A DNA stretch of 7,459 nucleotides from Desulfobacterales bacterium (GTDB lineage: Bacteria; Desulfobacterota; Desulfobacteria; Desulfobacterales; Desulfobacteraceae): NCBI GenBank assembly GCA_022361095.1, contig JAKSBO010000095.1, positions 1 through 7,459 on the forward strand, read 5' to 3'. The notes below the pieces were generated by a model. It was not told where the DNA came from. It made no database searches and was given only the letters and a program-made list of their open reading frames with translations. A program made the position numbers and the translations under genes. Every line of letters starts with the position of its first letter. Within the stretch, counting starts at the first letter, position 1. Below are positions 1 through 7,002 of this stretch, piece by piece.

Positions 1-2
1 TA

Positions 3-842
3 AATAATATTGCCGAAGACGCGCCTGTTTACATTGGATCGGACTGGGATCTGCTCTCCGATGAGATGTTTGATCTCATGACGCCCCAGGAAGATTATAA
101 ATTGGACCCCGCAGGCAATGACGAAATTTACGGAAATGACGGAAATGACATTATTTTCGGAGATGTTCTGAATACCGACGGCGTATTTGATGATATCGCC
201 GATGACTATGATTTATCAGGCATTACAGAGCTGCCGGACGGGTCGGGATGGCAGGTGTTTGAAACACTGGAAAATGAACTTGCAGGCTGGACCCGGGCAG
301 ATACCATTCAATATATTCGGGATCATCATGAAGATCTTGCTGAAGAAACCGTGTTGGGGGCGGGTCCGGATGATGGCGATGTCCGCGATGGCGGCAATGA
401 TGATCTTTACGGCGGTGCAGGAGATGACATTATTTACGGACAGGAGGGTGACGACACCATAGATACAGGCCCAGGTGATGATGTGGTTGACGGCGGTTCC
501 GGGTTTGACACCCTTGTTGTGACCAGTGAAACGGAGCTTGATTTCAGTAATGTCAGCAACATTGAACGCATTGATCTGAATGGGGACAACGTGGATCAGA
601 CCATTACCCTTAGCCTGGATCAAGTTTTGAATATGACGGATGAGAATAACACGCTTCAGATTACCGGGGAGGATGGCGATTCCGTTACATTGACAGGTGT
701 TGCCGACGGAGGATGGACCCATGACGGCAACGGCCTGTTCACCAATGTCGCTGATAACAGCATCCAGGTAACCTTTGATACGGTGGATGACGGTGTGAAC
801 ATTGATGTGGATGTTGATAACGGCGATTCATTCCAGATATAA
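3..842 (+). CDS. C-terminal end of a large RTX adhesin secreted by a type I system (LapA-like), 5' end outside window
   Basis: The frame is open from the left edge, so the first in-window ATG (66) is not a start and the visible 279 residues are only the C-terminus of a larger protein. Visible residues 38-55 hold two RTX nonapeptides. Residues 56-129 are a non-repeat insert with an aromatic, helical-looking stretch (GWQVFETLE, then WTRADTIQYIRDHHEDL). Residues 131-166 hold four clean RTX nonapeptides of the GDDxUxxGx type, ending in GFDTLVV. These repeats bind calcium and drive folding outside the cell. The last ~105 residues are Asp/Asn-rich, beta-type sequence (NIERIDL, LSLDQVLNM) ending in hydrophobic Phe-Gln-Ile, as in the uncleaved C-terminal secretion domains of Lap-type adhesins. 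The convergent operon encodes the matching exporter, protease and receptor, which supports a surface adhesin over a secreted RTX toxin or enzyme. The N-terminal retention module and LapG cleavage site cannot be seen. The family call is confident; the adhesin's ligand is unknown. Confidence 0.9.
   Translation, partial: NNIAEDAPVYIGSDWDLLSDEMFDLMTPQEDYKLDPAGNDEIYGNDGNDIIFGDVLNTDGVFDDIADDYDLSGITELPDGSGWQVFETLENELAGWTRADTIQYIRDHHEDLAEETVLGAGPDDGDVRDGGNDDLYGGAGDDIIYGQEGDDTIDTGPGDDVVDGGSGFDTLVVTSETELDFSNVSNIERIDLNGDNVDQTITLSLDQVLNMTDENNTLQITGEDGDSVTLTGVADGGWTHDGNGLFTNVADNSIQVTFDTVDDGVNIDVDVDNGDSFQI
114..167 (+). repeat. First RTX block: two nonapeptide repeats
   Basis: Two consecutive 27-bp units encode GNDEIYGND and GNDIIFGDV, matching the glycine/aspartate-rich RTX consensus for calcium-binding beta-roll turns. 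The block is separated from the second one by a non-repeat insert of about 75 residues. Confidence 0.8.
393..500 (+). repeat. Second RTX block: four nonapeptide repeats
   Basis: Four 27-bp units encode GNDDLYGGA, GDDIIYGQE, GDDTIDTGP and GDDVVDGGS. A fifth, degenerate unit (GFDTLVVTS) leads into the C-terminal secretion domain. This is the most regular calcium-binding beta-roll in the visible part of the adhesin, next to the export signal as expected for type I substrates. Confidence 0.85.
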
Positions 843-906
843 TCGCCGCGGGTTGACCGGGTCTATCCCACAACCCAATTATAACAAATAATAAATTTAA
901 AGTATC

Positions 907-943
907 AAAAGAGCTGTGCCGGATTTTCCGGTGCGGCTCTTTT
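907..943 (+). terminator. Hairpin terminator between convergent adhesin and luxR genes
   Basis: In plus-strand RNA, 907-922 pairs with 928-943 along 16 base pairs, including three G-U wobbles, around a five-base loop ATTTT. The stem ends in UUUU, followed by AUUU, giving a moderate U tract. It lies 64 bases after the adhesin stop codon. In minus-strand RNA the outer eight pairs (AAAAGAGC with GCTCTTTT) persist and the UUUU is present, so it can also serve the luxR side, but the three wobbles become A-C mismatches and weaken that stem. The first base of the minus-strand luxR stop codon region (942-944) sits in the stem. Nothing else is evident in 843-906 apart from a weak hairpin. Confidence 0.85.
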
Positions 944-1532
944 ATTTCATCCGGGTGGCAAGTTCAAGCCGGTTACGGCATCCGGTTTTTTTAAAAATAG
1001 AGGTCAGATGGGCTTTAACCGTTCGGACGGAAACAAACATTTCTTCACTGATTTCCTGGTTTGACAACCCGTTAACCAGCCATTTGGCCACTTCTGCCTC
1101 ACGGGATGTCAGAGTGCTCAACAGTTCTTCGCCTTCATCTTCGGCCTTGGTCACAGGCAATGCCGCGATCACCTGGGTGACGATGGCCGGCGGCAGCCAG
1201 ATCTGGCCCGTTTTAAGGGTTGCTACCGCCTGTTTCAGGTTCTCTTCATGCATATGCCGGTTACCGTATGCCCGTATCCCCTTTTGTAAAAGCCGCAATG
1301 CCTGGTTTTTCCGGGGGATGGCAACAAGGGCCATGCAGGGGCAGGCAATTTCCGGCAGATCTTTTTCTTCACAGGCTTCAAAATCAATGATCAGAGTATC
1401 TTTTGGCGAAATATCATAACCGGCAAGTTTTTTTTCAGCCGGCAGGTGCATTGTCCGCTTACTGCCGCCGAATAAATCCCTGCAGCGCCGGACCAGGTTC
1501 CGGTCTTTGCTGTAAATAGTGACAGCCACCAT
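942..1532 (-). CDS. LuxR-family DNA-binding regulator with degenerate receiver-like N-terminal domain
   Basis: This 196-residue protein has a clear LuxR/NarL-type helix-turn-helix at about residues 139-194 (LTSREAEVAKWLVNGLSN, then SVRTVKAHL). The N-terminal ~105 residues resemble a response-regulator receiver fold: TLIID ends at Asp50, where the phospho-accepting Asp would lie. The usual acidic pair after strand 1 is replaced by Ser8-Lys9-Asp10, and the conserved Lys near the end appears to be replaced (AYGNR, Asn91). Phosphorylation is therefore doubtful. Residues 109-115 read GQIWLPP, close to where CsgD/VpsT-type regulators have a Trp-containing c-di-GMP motif, but the Arg is missing. The gene starts four bases after lapC, with a Shine-Dalgarno AAAGG seven bases before the ATG, and is the last gene of the operon. 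It presumably acts in the cytoplasm as a transcription factor. Control of the adhesin or of this operon is inference from position. No cognate histidine kinase is visible. Confidence 0.85.
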   Translation of the reverse strand: MVAVTIYSKDRNLVRRCRDLFGGSKRTMHLPAEKKLAGYDISPKDTLIIDFEACEEKDLPEIACPCMALVAIPRKNQALRLLQKGIRAYGNRHMHEENLKQAVATLKTGQIWLPPAIVTQVIAALPVTKAEDEGEELLSTLTSREAEVAKWLVNGLSNQEISEEMFVSVRTVKAHLTSIFKKTGCRNRLELATRMK

Positions 1533-1536
1533 GATT

Positions 1537-2922
1537 CTACCTTTCCCTCAATGCATTGCTTTTTGCCCGCAGGATGGGTTTCATCAAATACTGCATAATG
1601 GTTTTTTTGCCGGTAATAATATCAACCTGGGCCGTCATTCCCGCAATCATCTCTTTTTTATTATCTTCGGTGCCAAGGTATTTTTTTTCGGTCATGACCC
1701 GGACAAGGTAAAATTCCTCCTGCCGGTCATCGGTGATCGTATCGGCACTGATATGCACCACCTTGCCCTCAAGTCCGCCGTAAATGGAATAATCATAGGC
1801 CGTCACTTTAACCACGGCCTTAAGCCCCGGATAAAGAAATGCAATATCAGAGGGTCTTATCTTGGCTTCTACCAAAAGCTTGTCATCATCGGGCACGATT
1901 TCCACAATATCCATAGCCGGTTTAACCACACCGCCCACCGTATTGAACAGCAATTGTTTCACCGTACCATCCACAGGCGAACGCACATTTGTCCGCAATA
2001 CCCGATCTTCTATGGCCACCTGATTTTTTTTCAACCGGGCTATTTCAGCCAATGCCTTGTTCAGCTCTTCCTGGGCTTCGGATCTGTGCCGGCTTTGGAT
2101 TTCCCGGAGCTGATTCCGGCTCTCCTCTATTTTTGATGTTAGAGATCTTGCCTCATTTACCTCACTTTCATACTCGTTCTTTTTATCCAGAACCCTTTGC
2201 TTAAGCTGGATGAATTCAAGTTCCGATATCAATCTTTTTTCAAACATGGGTTTGGTGAGTTCCATTTCCCTTGCAATCATCTCTTTACTGGTTCTCAGAT
2301 TCCTTATGGCCATACGGGTATCGGACAATTCAATCTCCCGCTGCTTGATACGCTGTTTTAACACCTCTATTTCACTTTGTTTGCGGGTAATATTGACATT
2401 ATACAGCCTCTCTTCCTTTTCGAGCAGGTCCGGGGAAAGATCTTTTTCTCTTTCCACACCCTTTTGAAAACTTCGAATACCGGCTTCGGCTGCCAGCCGG
2501 ATGGTATGGGCCCGCAACTCATTGATTACGGATCGGCTCTCTTCAAAGGAACTGCCGGCCCCTGTACTGTCAATCACAACAAGAATCTGTCCTTTTTTAA
2601 CGGCATCACCCTCAATCACCTTGATCTCTTTGATGATCCCCCCTTCAAGATTCTGAACCACCTGGATCTGCCGGGAAGGAATCAGCCGGCCGATGCCTTG
2701 GGTTCTCTCATCAAGTTGTGCATAATTGGCCCATACAATAAGGGAGCCGACCACCAGGGCAATTGCATAGAGCAGAATATTGGTTTTGGCCGGACTGTCG
2801 GATAACACGGCGGCACTCAGGCTGTCCATGAATTCAATATCGGTACGGCTGTATTTCTTTTTGCTTCCCACAGGCCATCTTTGTGGGATGATCTTTTCAA
2901 CAGAGTTGATATCAATGCTCAT
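1537..2922 (-). CDS. lapC: Type I secretion membrane fusion protein, HlyD/LapC family
   Basis: This 461-residue periplasmic adaptor links the inner membrane ABC exporter to a TolC-like outer membrane channel. A cytoplasmic N-terminal tail of ~47 residues is followed by one membrane segment (about 48-66). Next comes the first half of a lipoyl-like domain (about 80-118, with VVQNLEGGIIKEI and VKKGQILVVID), a long coiled-coil hairpin rich in Glu, Lys, Arg and Leu (about 125-305), the second lipoyl half (TNVRSPVDGTV, 311-321), and a beta-barrel domain. The tail GMTAQVDIITGKKT (428-441) is the classic HlyD-family C-terminal signature. Length is normal for the family. I chose the ATG at 2922 rather than an in-frame one at 3009: AGGGAA lies six bases upstream, the protein then begins like its relatives, and the overlap with lapB shrinks to 11 bases. 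The exporter directly upstream and the RTX adhesin opposite identify its partners. Confidence in the family is very high; the symbol rests on context. Confidence 0.95.
   Translation of the reverse strand: MSIDINSVEKIIPQRWPVGSKKKYSRTDIEFMDSLSAAVLSDSPAKTNILLYAIALVVGSLIVWANYAQLDERTQGIGRLIPSRQIQVVQNLEGGIIKEIKVIEGDAVKKGQILVVIDSTGAGSSFEESRSVINELRAHTIRLAAEAGIRSFQKGVEREKDLSPDLLEKEERLYNVNITRKQSEIEVLKQRIKQREIELSDTRMAIRNLRTSKEMIAREMELTKPMFEKRLISELEFIQLKQRVLDKKNEYESEVNEARSLTSKIEESRNQLREIQSRHRSEAQEELNKALAEIARLKKNQVAIEDRVLRTNVRSPVDGTVKQLLFNTVGGVVKPAMDIVEIVPDDDKLLVEAKIRPSDIAFLYPGLKAVVKVTAYDYSIYGGLEGKVVHISADTITDDRQEEFYLVRVMTEKKYLGTEDNKKEMIAGMTAQVDIITGKKTIMQYLMKPILRAKSNALRER
1540..1544 (-). promoter_or_regulatory. 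Ribosome binding site of the luxR-type gene
   Basis: AAAGG on the minus strand lies seven bases upstream of the ATG at 1532, inside the last codons of lapC. It supports that start and translational coupling. A purine-rich GAGGG lies just upstream. Confidence 0.65.
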
Positions 2923-5065
2923 TTTTATTCCCTGATAGCCGTGCAAGGATCTTATCCTTTGGGCCGTCCATGACAATCCTGCCTTTGTCCATGACCAAAA
3001 GCCGGTCAACGATTTTAAGGCTCGAAGGCTTGTGGGTAATGACGATAGTGGTACGCCCTTTGGTTACACGGCCTATGTTTGCAATCACCTGGGCTTCGGT
3101 ATTGAAATCCATGGCGGTTGTCGGCTCATCCAGCAGGACAATCGGACTTTTTTCAATAAATGCCATGGACACGGCAACCGACTGGCGCTGTCCCCCGGAG
3201 AGCCGGGTTCCCTTTTCCCCGACCTGGAGATCCATGCCCTGGGGATGGCGTTCGGTAAAGGTGTCCACCCCGCCGATCCTGGCCGCCCTGATAATGGCAT
3301 CATCCGGCGCATGGGCGGATTTTAACGTAATATTGTCCCGCACGCTTCCGCTGAAAAGGGTCACATCCTGGGGCACATAGGAAAAATTATGGCGCAAATC
3401 CGCCGGATCAATCTGATTGATATTCAGGCCGTCTATAAAAACAGAACCTTCGTCCGGCTCAAACAGGCTGAGCAGCAGCTTGCCGATGGTGGATTTCCCT
3501 GACCCGACAGCACCGATGATACCGACGCGCTCTCCCGGTTTTATGTGAAAACTGATATCCGAAACTGCCCGGCTCTGCTCTTCCGGGTAATTGAAGCAGA
3601 CATCCTTGAATTCAATGCCGCCTTTAAACCTGGGCCGGTGAATAAATTTTTTATTTTCAGGCCGCTCAACATCCTTTCCCATGAAGGCGTTGAGGGCGTT
3701 TAATCCGGCTTTCATCTGGCCGACATTCAACATCAGGGCAGCGGCCTGGGCCATGGGCGAAATAGAACGGGAAGCAAGAATGTTAACCGCAATCAGGCCG
3801 CCCATGGTTAATTGGCCGGCCTTGATCAGATAGACGCCGGCAATAATGATTGCCACGCTGTTCACCTGTGTTAAAAAAGCGGTAATGGTGGAAAGAAATC
3901 CGGTGCGGGTCCGTGACCGCTGACTTTTATCTGCAATAAACCCGCAGCTTTCCTCCCAATGCCACTGCATGCTGCTGCTCGCATTAAACGCCTTTACCGC
4001 CTCAAGATTGGACAAAGATTCTATGAGCACGCTGTTCCTGTGATGGGTGGCATCATGGGTACTGTTGATGGTTTTCTGGATGGAAATCCGAATGGGAATA
4101 CTGATGAGTATAATCAGAAGCACCGTTGCAAGGGGGATAATCACAATGAGGTGGTGAATTGAATAAATGACCAAAAGAAAAATAGCGGCAAAGGGAAGAT
4201 CAATAAATGCGGTGACCGCACTTGAAGCAAAAAAAGACCGTATGCCGTCAAAATCCCTTATAATGCTGGAAAACGAACCGACAGATCCAGGTTTATCCCG
4301 CAATTTCAGGTTCATGGCCTGTTCAAAAAGCATGGAGGAGAGAATCACATCGCTCCGGCGTGCGGCATTTTCAAGGAAGTAGGTGCGAATATTTTTAAGG
4401 ATCAAATCAAAAATATAAACCAGGCCCACCCCGCAGGCCAGCACCCACAATGTGTCCGTTGCATTATGGGGAATAATGCGGTCATACACATTCAAGGTGA
4501 ACATGGGTCCTGCAATGACAAAAAGATTCACCAGGAATGTGGCAAGCAGCACCCTGCCGTAAACCCCTCTGAACTTCAAGAGGGTGCCGAAAAACCAGTT
4601 TTTCTTTTTCAGGATACCGAAGGTTTCAGACTCCGGGCTTGCGCCTTTATATCTCTTTTTAAGAAAAAACACATACCCCAGGTACTCTTCTTCCAGTTTT
4701 TCAAGGTCGATTTGAACCGCATTGTCATCCACGGAAGGGATAATGACCTTGGCCTTTTTTTCCCCATAATCAATATCGAGCAACAGACATGCATTGTCAT
4801 CTTTAAGGGCTAAAATCACCGGCAAAACCAGGGAAGGAATCTGTTTGAGCTTGCGTTTCTGAAGCTTAGAAACAAACCCCGCCTTTAGCGCAGCACGCGA
4901 AAAATTGGCTTTGGAATTTTCAATGCTGAACAGCCGCTGCCGGTCCGCACCGGGCTCAAAGGGCAGGCCATGGGAAAGCACTTTTTCAGAACTGGGCGTA
5001 TGGTTCAGCCGGGTCAAAGCAACCAGGCACTGCATCAGGGGATCCAAAGAATAAGGTTCACTCAT
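2912..5065 (-). CDS. lapB: Type I secretion ABC transporter (permease-ATPase fusion) with peptidase-dead C39-like domain, LapB family
   Basis: This 717-residue inner membrane exporter powers one-step secretion of the RTX adhesin. Domain order is as follows. Residues 1-140 are a C39-like domain in which the catalytic Cys position appears to be Pro9 (SLDPLMQCLVAL), so it should bind substrate rather than cut it. Residues ~165-460 form a six-helix ABC membrane domain with hydrophobic segments near 170-190, 205-225, 283-302, 306-325 and 395-430. Residues ~480-710 form the ATPase. ATPase motifs are intact: Walker A GAVGSGKST (518-526), Q-loop Gln566, signature LSGGQ (622-626), Walker B IVLLDEP (642-648) and His678. 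Length matches LapB/LssB-type exporters. The ATG at 5065 follows AGGA by five bases and lies two bases after the lapD stop; the end overlaps lapC by 11 bases. It should act as a homodimer with LapC and a TolC-like protein. Confidence 0.95.
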   Translation of the reverse strand: MSEPYSLDPLMQCLVALTRLNHTPSSEKVLSHGLPFEPGADRQRLFSIENSKANFSRAALKAGFVSKLQKRKLKQIPSLVLPVILALKDDNACLLLDIDYGEKKAKVIIPSVDDNAVQIDLEKLEEEYLGYVFFLKKRYKGASPESETFGILKKKNWFFGTLLKFRGVYGRVLLATFLVNLFVIAGPMFTLNVYDRIIPHNATDTLWVLACGVGLVYIFDLILKNIRTYFLENAARRSDVILSSMLFEQAMNLKLRDKPGSVGSFSSIIRDFDGIRSFFASSAVTAFIDLPFAAIFLLVIYSIHHLIVIIPLATVLLIILISIPIRISIQKTINSTHDATHHRNSVLIESLSNLEAVKAFNASSSMQWHWEESCGFIADKSQRSRTRTGFLSTITAFLTQVNSVAIIIAGVYLIKAGQLTMGGLIAVNILASRSISPMAQAAALMLNVGQMKAGLNALNAFMGKDVERPENKKFIHRPRFKGGIEFKDVCFNYPEEQSRAVSDISFHIKPGERVGIIGAVGSGKSTIGKLLLSLFEPDEGSVFIDGLNINQIDPADLRHNFSYVPQDVTLFSGSVRDNITLKSAHAPDDAIIRAARIGGVDTFTERHPQGMDLQVGEKGTRLSGGQRQSVAVSMAFIEKSPIVLLDEPTTAMDFNTEAQVIANIGRVTKGRTTIVITHKPSSLKIVDRLLVMDKGRIVMDGPKDKILARLSGNKNEH
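2928..2933 (-). promoter_or_regulatory. Ribosome binding site deciding the lapC start
   Basis: AGGGAA on the minus strand lies five to six bases before the ATG at 2922 and sits within the last codons of lapB. It favours this start over the in-frame ATG 87 bases upstream, which would run deep into the lapB coding sequence. Confidence 0.7.
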
Positions 5066-5067
5066 AT

Positions 5068-7002
5068 TTATCCTTTTAGCGGCATCACTTCCGCAATGCC
5101 GTGGCCCTGGAAATAAGTGATGTTTTTAGCTGCAAGTTCAATTCGTTGGGTTTGGTTTTCAATTTTTGTGGCAATCAATTTTATGCCCAGGCTTTGGGTA
5201 ATTGTAAACAGTGAATTTAAAACCATATCCGCTTTCTGGGGATCATCAAAGACCTCAAGATAATCCCGTTCAATTTTAATATAATAGGGCTTTATTTTAT
5301 CCAGCACCTTTAGCGACAGATCATGCATGGTAAACCGGTCAATGCCGAACTTAAACCCCTTTCCCGTGATCAACCCGGCAAAATCAAAACAGATTTCAGA
5401 AAAATGGATCAATGTATTTTCATGCATCTCAAACAAAAGACGGTCGGCCAGATTTTTTTTATCCGAAAGAAACTGCCGCAGCCAGGCCACAGCCAGATTG
5501 TCCCGGCAGAATTCGGTGGTGATATTCACGGCCAGGACGCTGTCTTGATTCTCCTGCAGGAATGCTGCAGATTCTTCTATAATATACCGGTCAAGTTTGC
5601 TTGCAAGGCCCAGGGTCGTAATCATGGGGATAAACAGGTTTGCTCTTCTTTGGATGCCTTCCCGGTCCACCATGTTGACAAAAACTTCACGGTGGAATTC
5701 CCCCAAATCAGAACGGACGGGCTGGGCCGTGAGGAAAAAATGGTTTTCAGAAAAGGCAACGTCGATCAATGTTTTCCATTCCTGCTTTCCTAAAGCCTTT
5801 TGAAATGATTCATCCTTGAATATCTTAACCGCTCCCGAATGGCCGTTTTTTGCTTCGGACAATGCATAATCCGCTCTGGAAAGCACCATGCCCACGTCAT
5901 CATTTTCGTCATAGGGTGACGCCCCGGCATGGACATGTATTGTGTCCGGTATATCCTTGTCCTTTTCCGACAAAAATTTTGCGATCACCGCTTCAACAAG
6001 GTTCATGACCTCTTTTGATTGGGTGTCCGGCAGGACTGCGGCAAACTCGCGCCTTGGAAATCTGTAGACCCCGGCCTTTGGTACCGAAAGTTTTGCACGG
6101 GTCTCTAAAACATCTGCCATCTCCCTGAAAATTTTTTGGACAAGGGGTCGGTTCCCCGAAACCTCGATCTCCTCAACACCGGTCAGGCTGAAAATGACAA
6201 CATGGCCCCGGGCGTTTGGATGCTTATCCCCAACCGCTTCGGCAAACTGCTCAATAAAAGATGCACGATTATGAAGTCCGGTAATTTTATCCTGATATCT
6301 TAATTTCTGGTATTTGCTTAAATTTTCAAGATTGTGTTCGTAAACCGACTGCACTTTTTTAGTCATGGTGTTCATGGCAAGAACAACTTTTTTCAACTCA
6401 GGTGTCCCGGGGATTTTATGATTGATGATGAAATCATTATTACTGATTGCCTCTGCCTGTTGTTTTATTTTTTCCAAGGCGCCCAAAAGATGCCGCAACC
6501 CTATTATACTTATGAATAAAACAAGAATACCCAGCACAAAAAACTGCAGGCACAACTGTGCCGAAGTTTCCCACAATTTTGTATAGTATGAACCTGGATG
6601 GCCTTTGATTTTAAGGGTGCCGAAGATATTCCATCCATTCATGACCTTTGCCTCGACTTCGGGTATGACAAAATCAATGTGAGAGATGAAAAAAGCGGGG
6701 ACGCCATGGATGGCCACGGGTTCGCGTTTTTCATAGACCAGGGTTCCGTCCCGGCGGAACAGTGAAATGGATTCAAAATACCCGCCGTCGAACATTGCGT
6801 TGATACTGGCCTTCATTAAATCTTCATCCATGGATCCGGCACTCAGCGTCAGGGCAAGCATGTTGGCGTTGTTTTTTGTGTTCAGAAAGGATTCGTTTGC
6901 CGTAAAATCCCGGGCTGTATTAAAATTGATCCTCAAAACTATAATCAGGGTTGCCGTCAAAAGGAAGGTCACCAATAGTTGTGTCTGCTTTAAAAGACTC
7001 AA
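5068..7002 (-). CDS. lapD: LapD-like c-di-GMP receptor with degenerate GGDEF and EAL domains
   Basis: This 644-residue inner membrane receptor senses cytoplasmic c-di-GMP and, when bound, holds the LapG protease in the periplasm so the adhesin is not cut. Order: membrane segment 1 (about 7-24), periplasmic LapD/MoxY-type domain (about 25-148) with a GW motif at Trp124, membrane segment 2 (about 150-169), HAMP (about 170-222), a short signalling helix, GGDEF domain (about 236-395) and EAL domain (about 405-644). The GGDEF signature is PRREF (316-320), so cyclase activity is not expected. In the EAL domain, EVF replaces EAL (439-441), DDFG is DRFT (555-558) and the EGVE Glu is Thr612, so metal-dependent hydrolysis is not expected. 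Asn493, Glu525, Asp555, Lys576 and Gln632 remain, compatible with ligand binding. The start is TTG at 7002, with GGAG eight bases upstream; it overlaps the lapG stop as TTGA. No other in-frame start fits better. Confidence 0.93.
   Translation of the reverse strand: MSLLKQTQLLVTFLLTATLIIVLRINFNTARDFTANESFLNTKNNANMLALTLSAGSMDEDLMKASINAMFDGGYFESISLFRRDGTLVYEKREPVAIHGVPAFFISHIDFVIPEVEAKVMNGWNIFGTLKIKGHPGSYYTKLWETSAQLCLQFFVLGILVLFISIIGLRHLLGALEKIKQQAEAISNNDFIINHKIPGTPELKKVVLAMNTMTKKVQSVYEHNLENLSKYQKLRYQDKITGLHNRASFIEQFAEAVGDKHPNARGHVVIFSLTGVEEIEVSGNRPLVQKIFREMADVLETRAKLSVPKAGVYRFPRREFAAVLPDTQSKEVMNLVEAVIAKFLSEKDKDIPDTIHVHAGASPYDENDDVGMVLSRADYALSEAKNGHSGAVKIFKDESFQKALGKQEWKTLIDVAFSENHFFLTAQPVRSDLGEFHREVFVNMVDREGIQRRANLFIPMITTLGLASKLDRYIIEESAAFLQENQDSVLAVNITTEFCRDNLAVAWLRQFLSDKKNLADRLLFEMHENTLIHFSEICFDFAGLITGKGFKFGIDRFTMHDLSLKVLDKIKPYYIKIERDYLEVFDDPQKADMVLNSLFTITQSLGIKLIATKIENQTQRIELAAKNITYFQGHGIAEVMPLKG
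5071..5074 (-). promoter_or_regulatory. Ribosome binding site of lapB
   Basis: AGGA on the minus strand, preceded by AAA, lies five bases upstream of the ATG at 5065 and overlaps the last lapD codons and stop. It supports coupled translation of lapD and lapB. Confidence 0.65.

Noticed and set aside
216..722. Minus-strand open frame of 168 codons opposite the adhesin
   Set aside because: The repetitive Asp/Gly codons of the RTX gene keep the opposite strand free of stops. The RTX reading on the plus strand is unambiguous.
850..876. Short inverted repeat GGGTTG...CAACCC just after the adhesin stop
   Set aside because: It can fold into a small hairpin, with an inner GGG-CCC pairing, but no T-rich tract follows on either strand. 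The hairpin at 907-943 is a far better terminator.
916..1419. Plus-strand open frame of 167 codons opposite the luxR-type gene
   Set aside because: It starts inside the terminator hairpin and is antisense to a gene with a clear helix-turn-helix domain. Its Ser/Arg-rich product has no recognisable features.
1428..1435. Runs of eight T (also 1681-1688) as possible phase-variation tracts
   Set aside because: They encode ordinary Lys-Lys codons on the minus strand, are short, and lie inside conserved coding sequence. Nothing else suggests slippage control.
1519..2136. Plus-strand open frame of 205 codons opposite lapC
   Set aside because: It lies wholly antisense to well-supported coding sequence, its product is rich in His/Phe/Ile with no recognisable domain, and it has no convincing ribosome binding site.
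2923..3009. Longer start for lapC at 3009
   Set aside because: It would add 29 residues encoded within lapB that do not resemble a fusion-protein N-terminus. The ATG at 2922 has a good Shine-Dalgarno sequence.
5323..5793. Plus-strand open frame of 156 codons opposite lapD
   Set aside because: It is antisense to the conserved EAL domain coding region and shows no domain or motif, so it looks like a shadow of lapD codon use.
5068..6300. Active diguanylate cyclase or phosphodiesterase
   Set aside because: Both active sites lack required residues (PRREF for GGDEF; DRFT for DDFG; Thr612 for the EGVE Glu), and the neighbours mark it as a LapD-type receptor.
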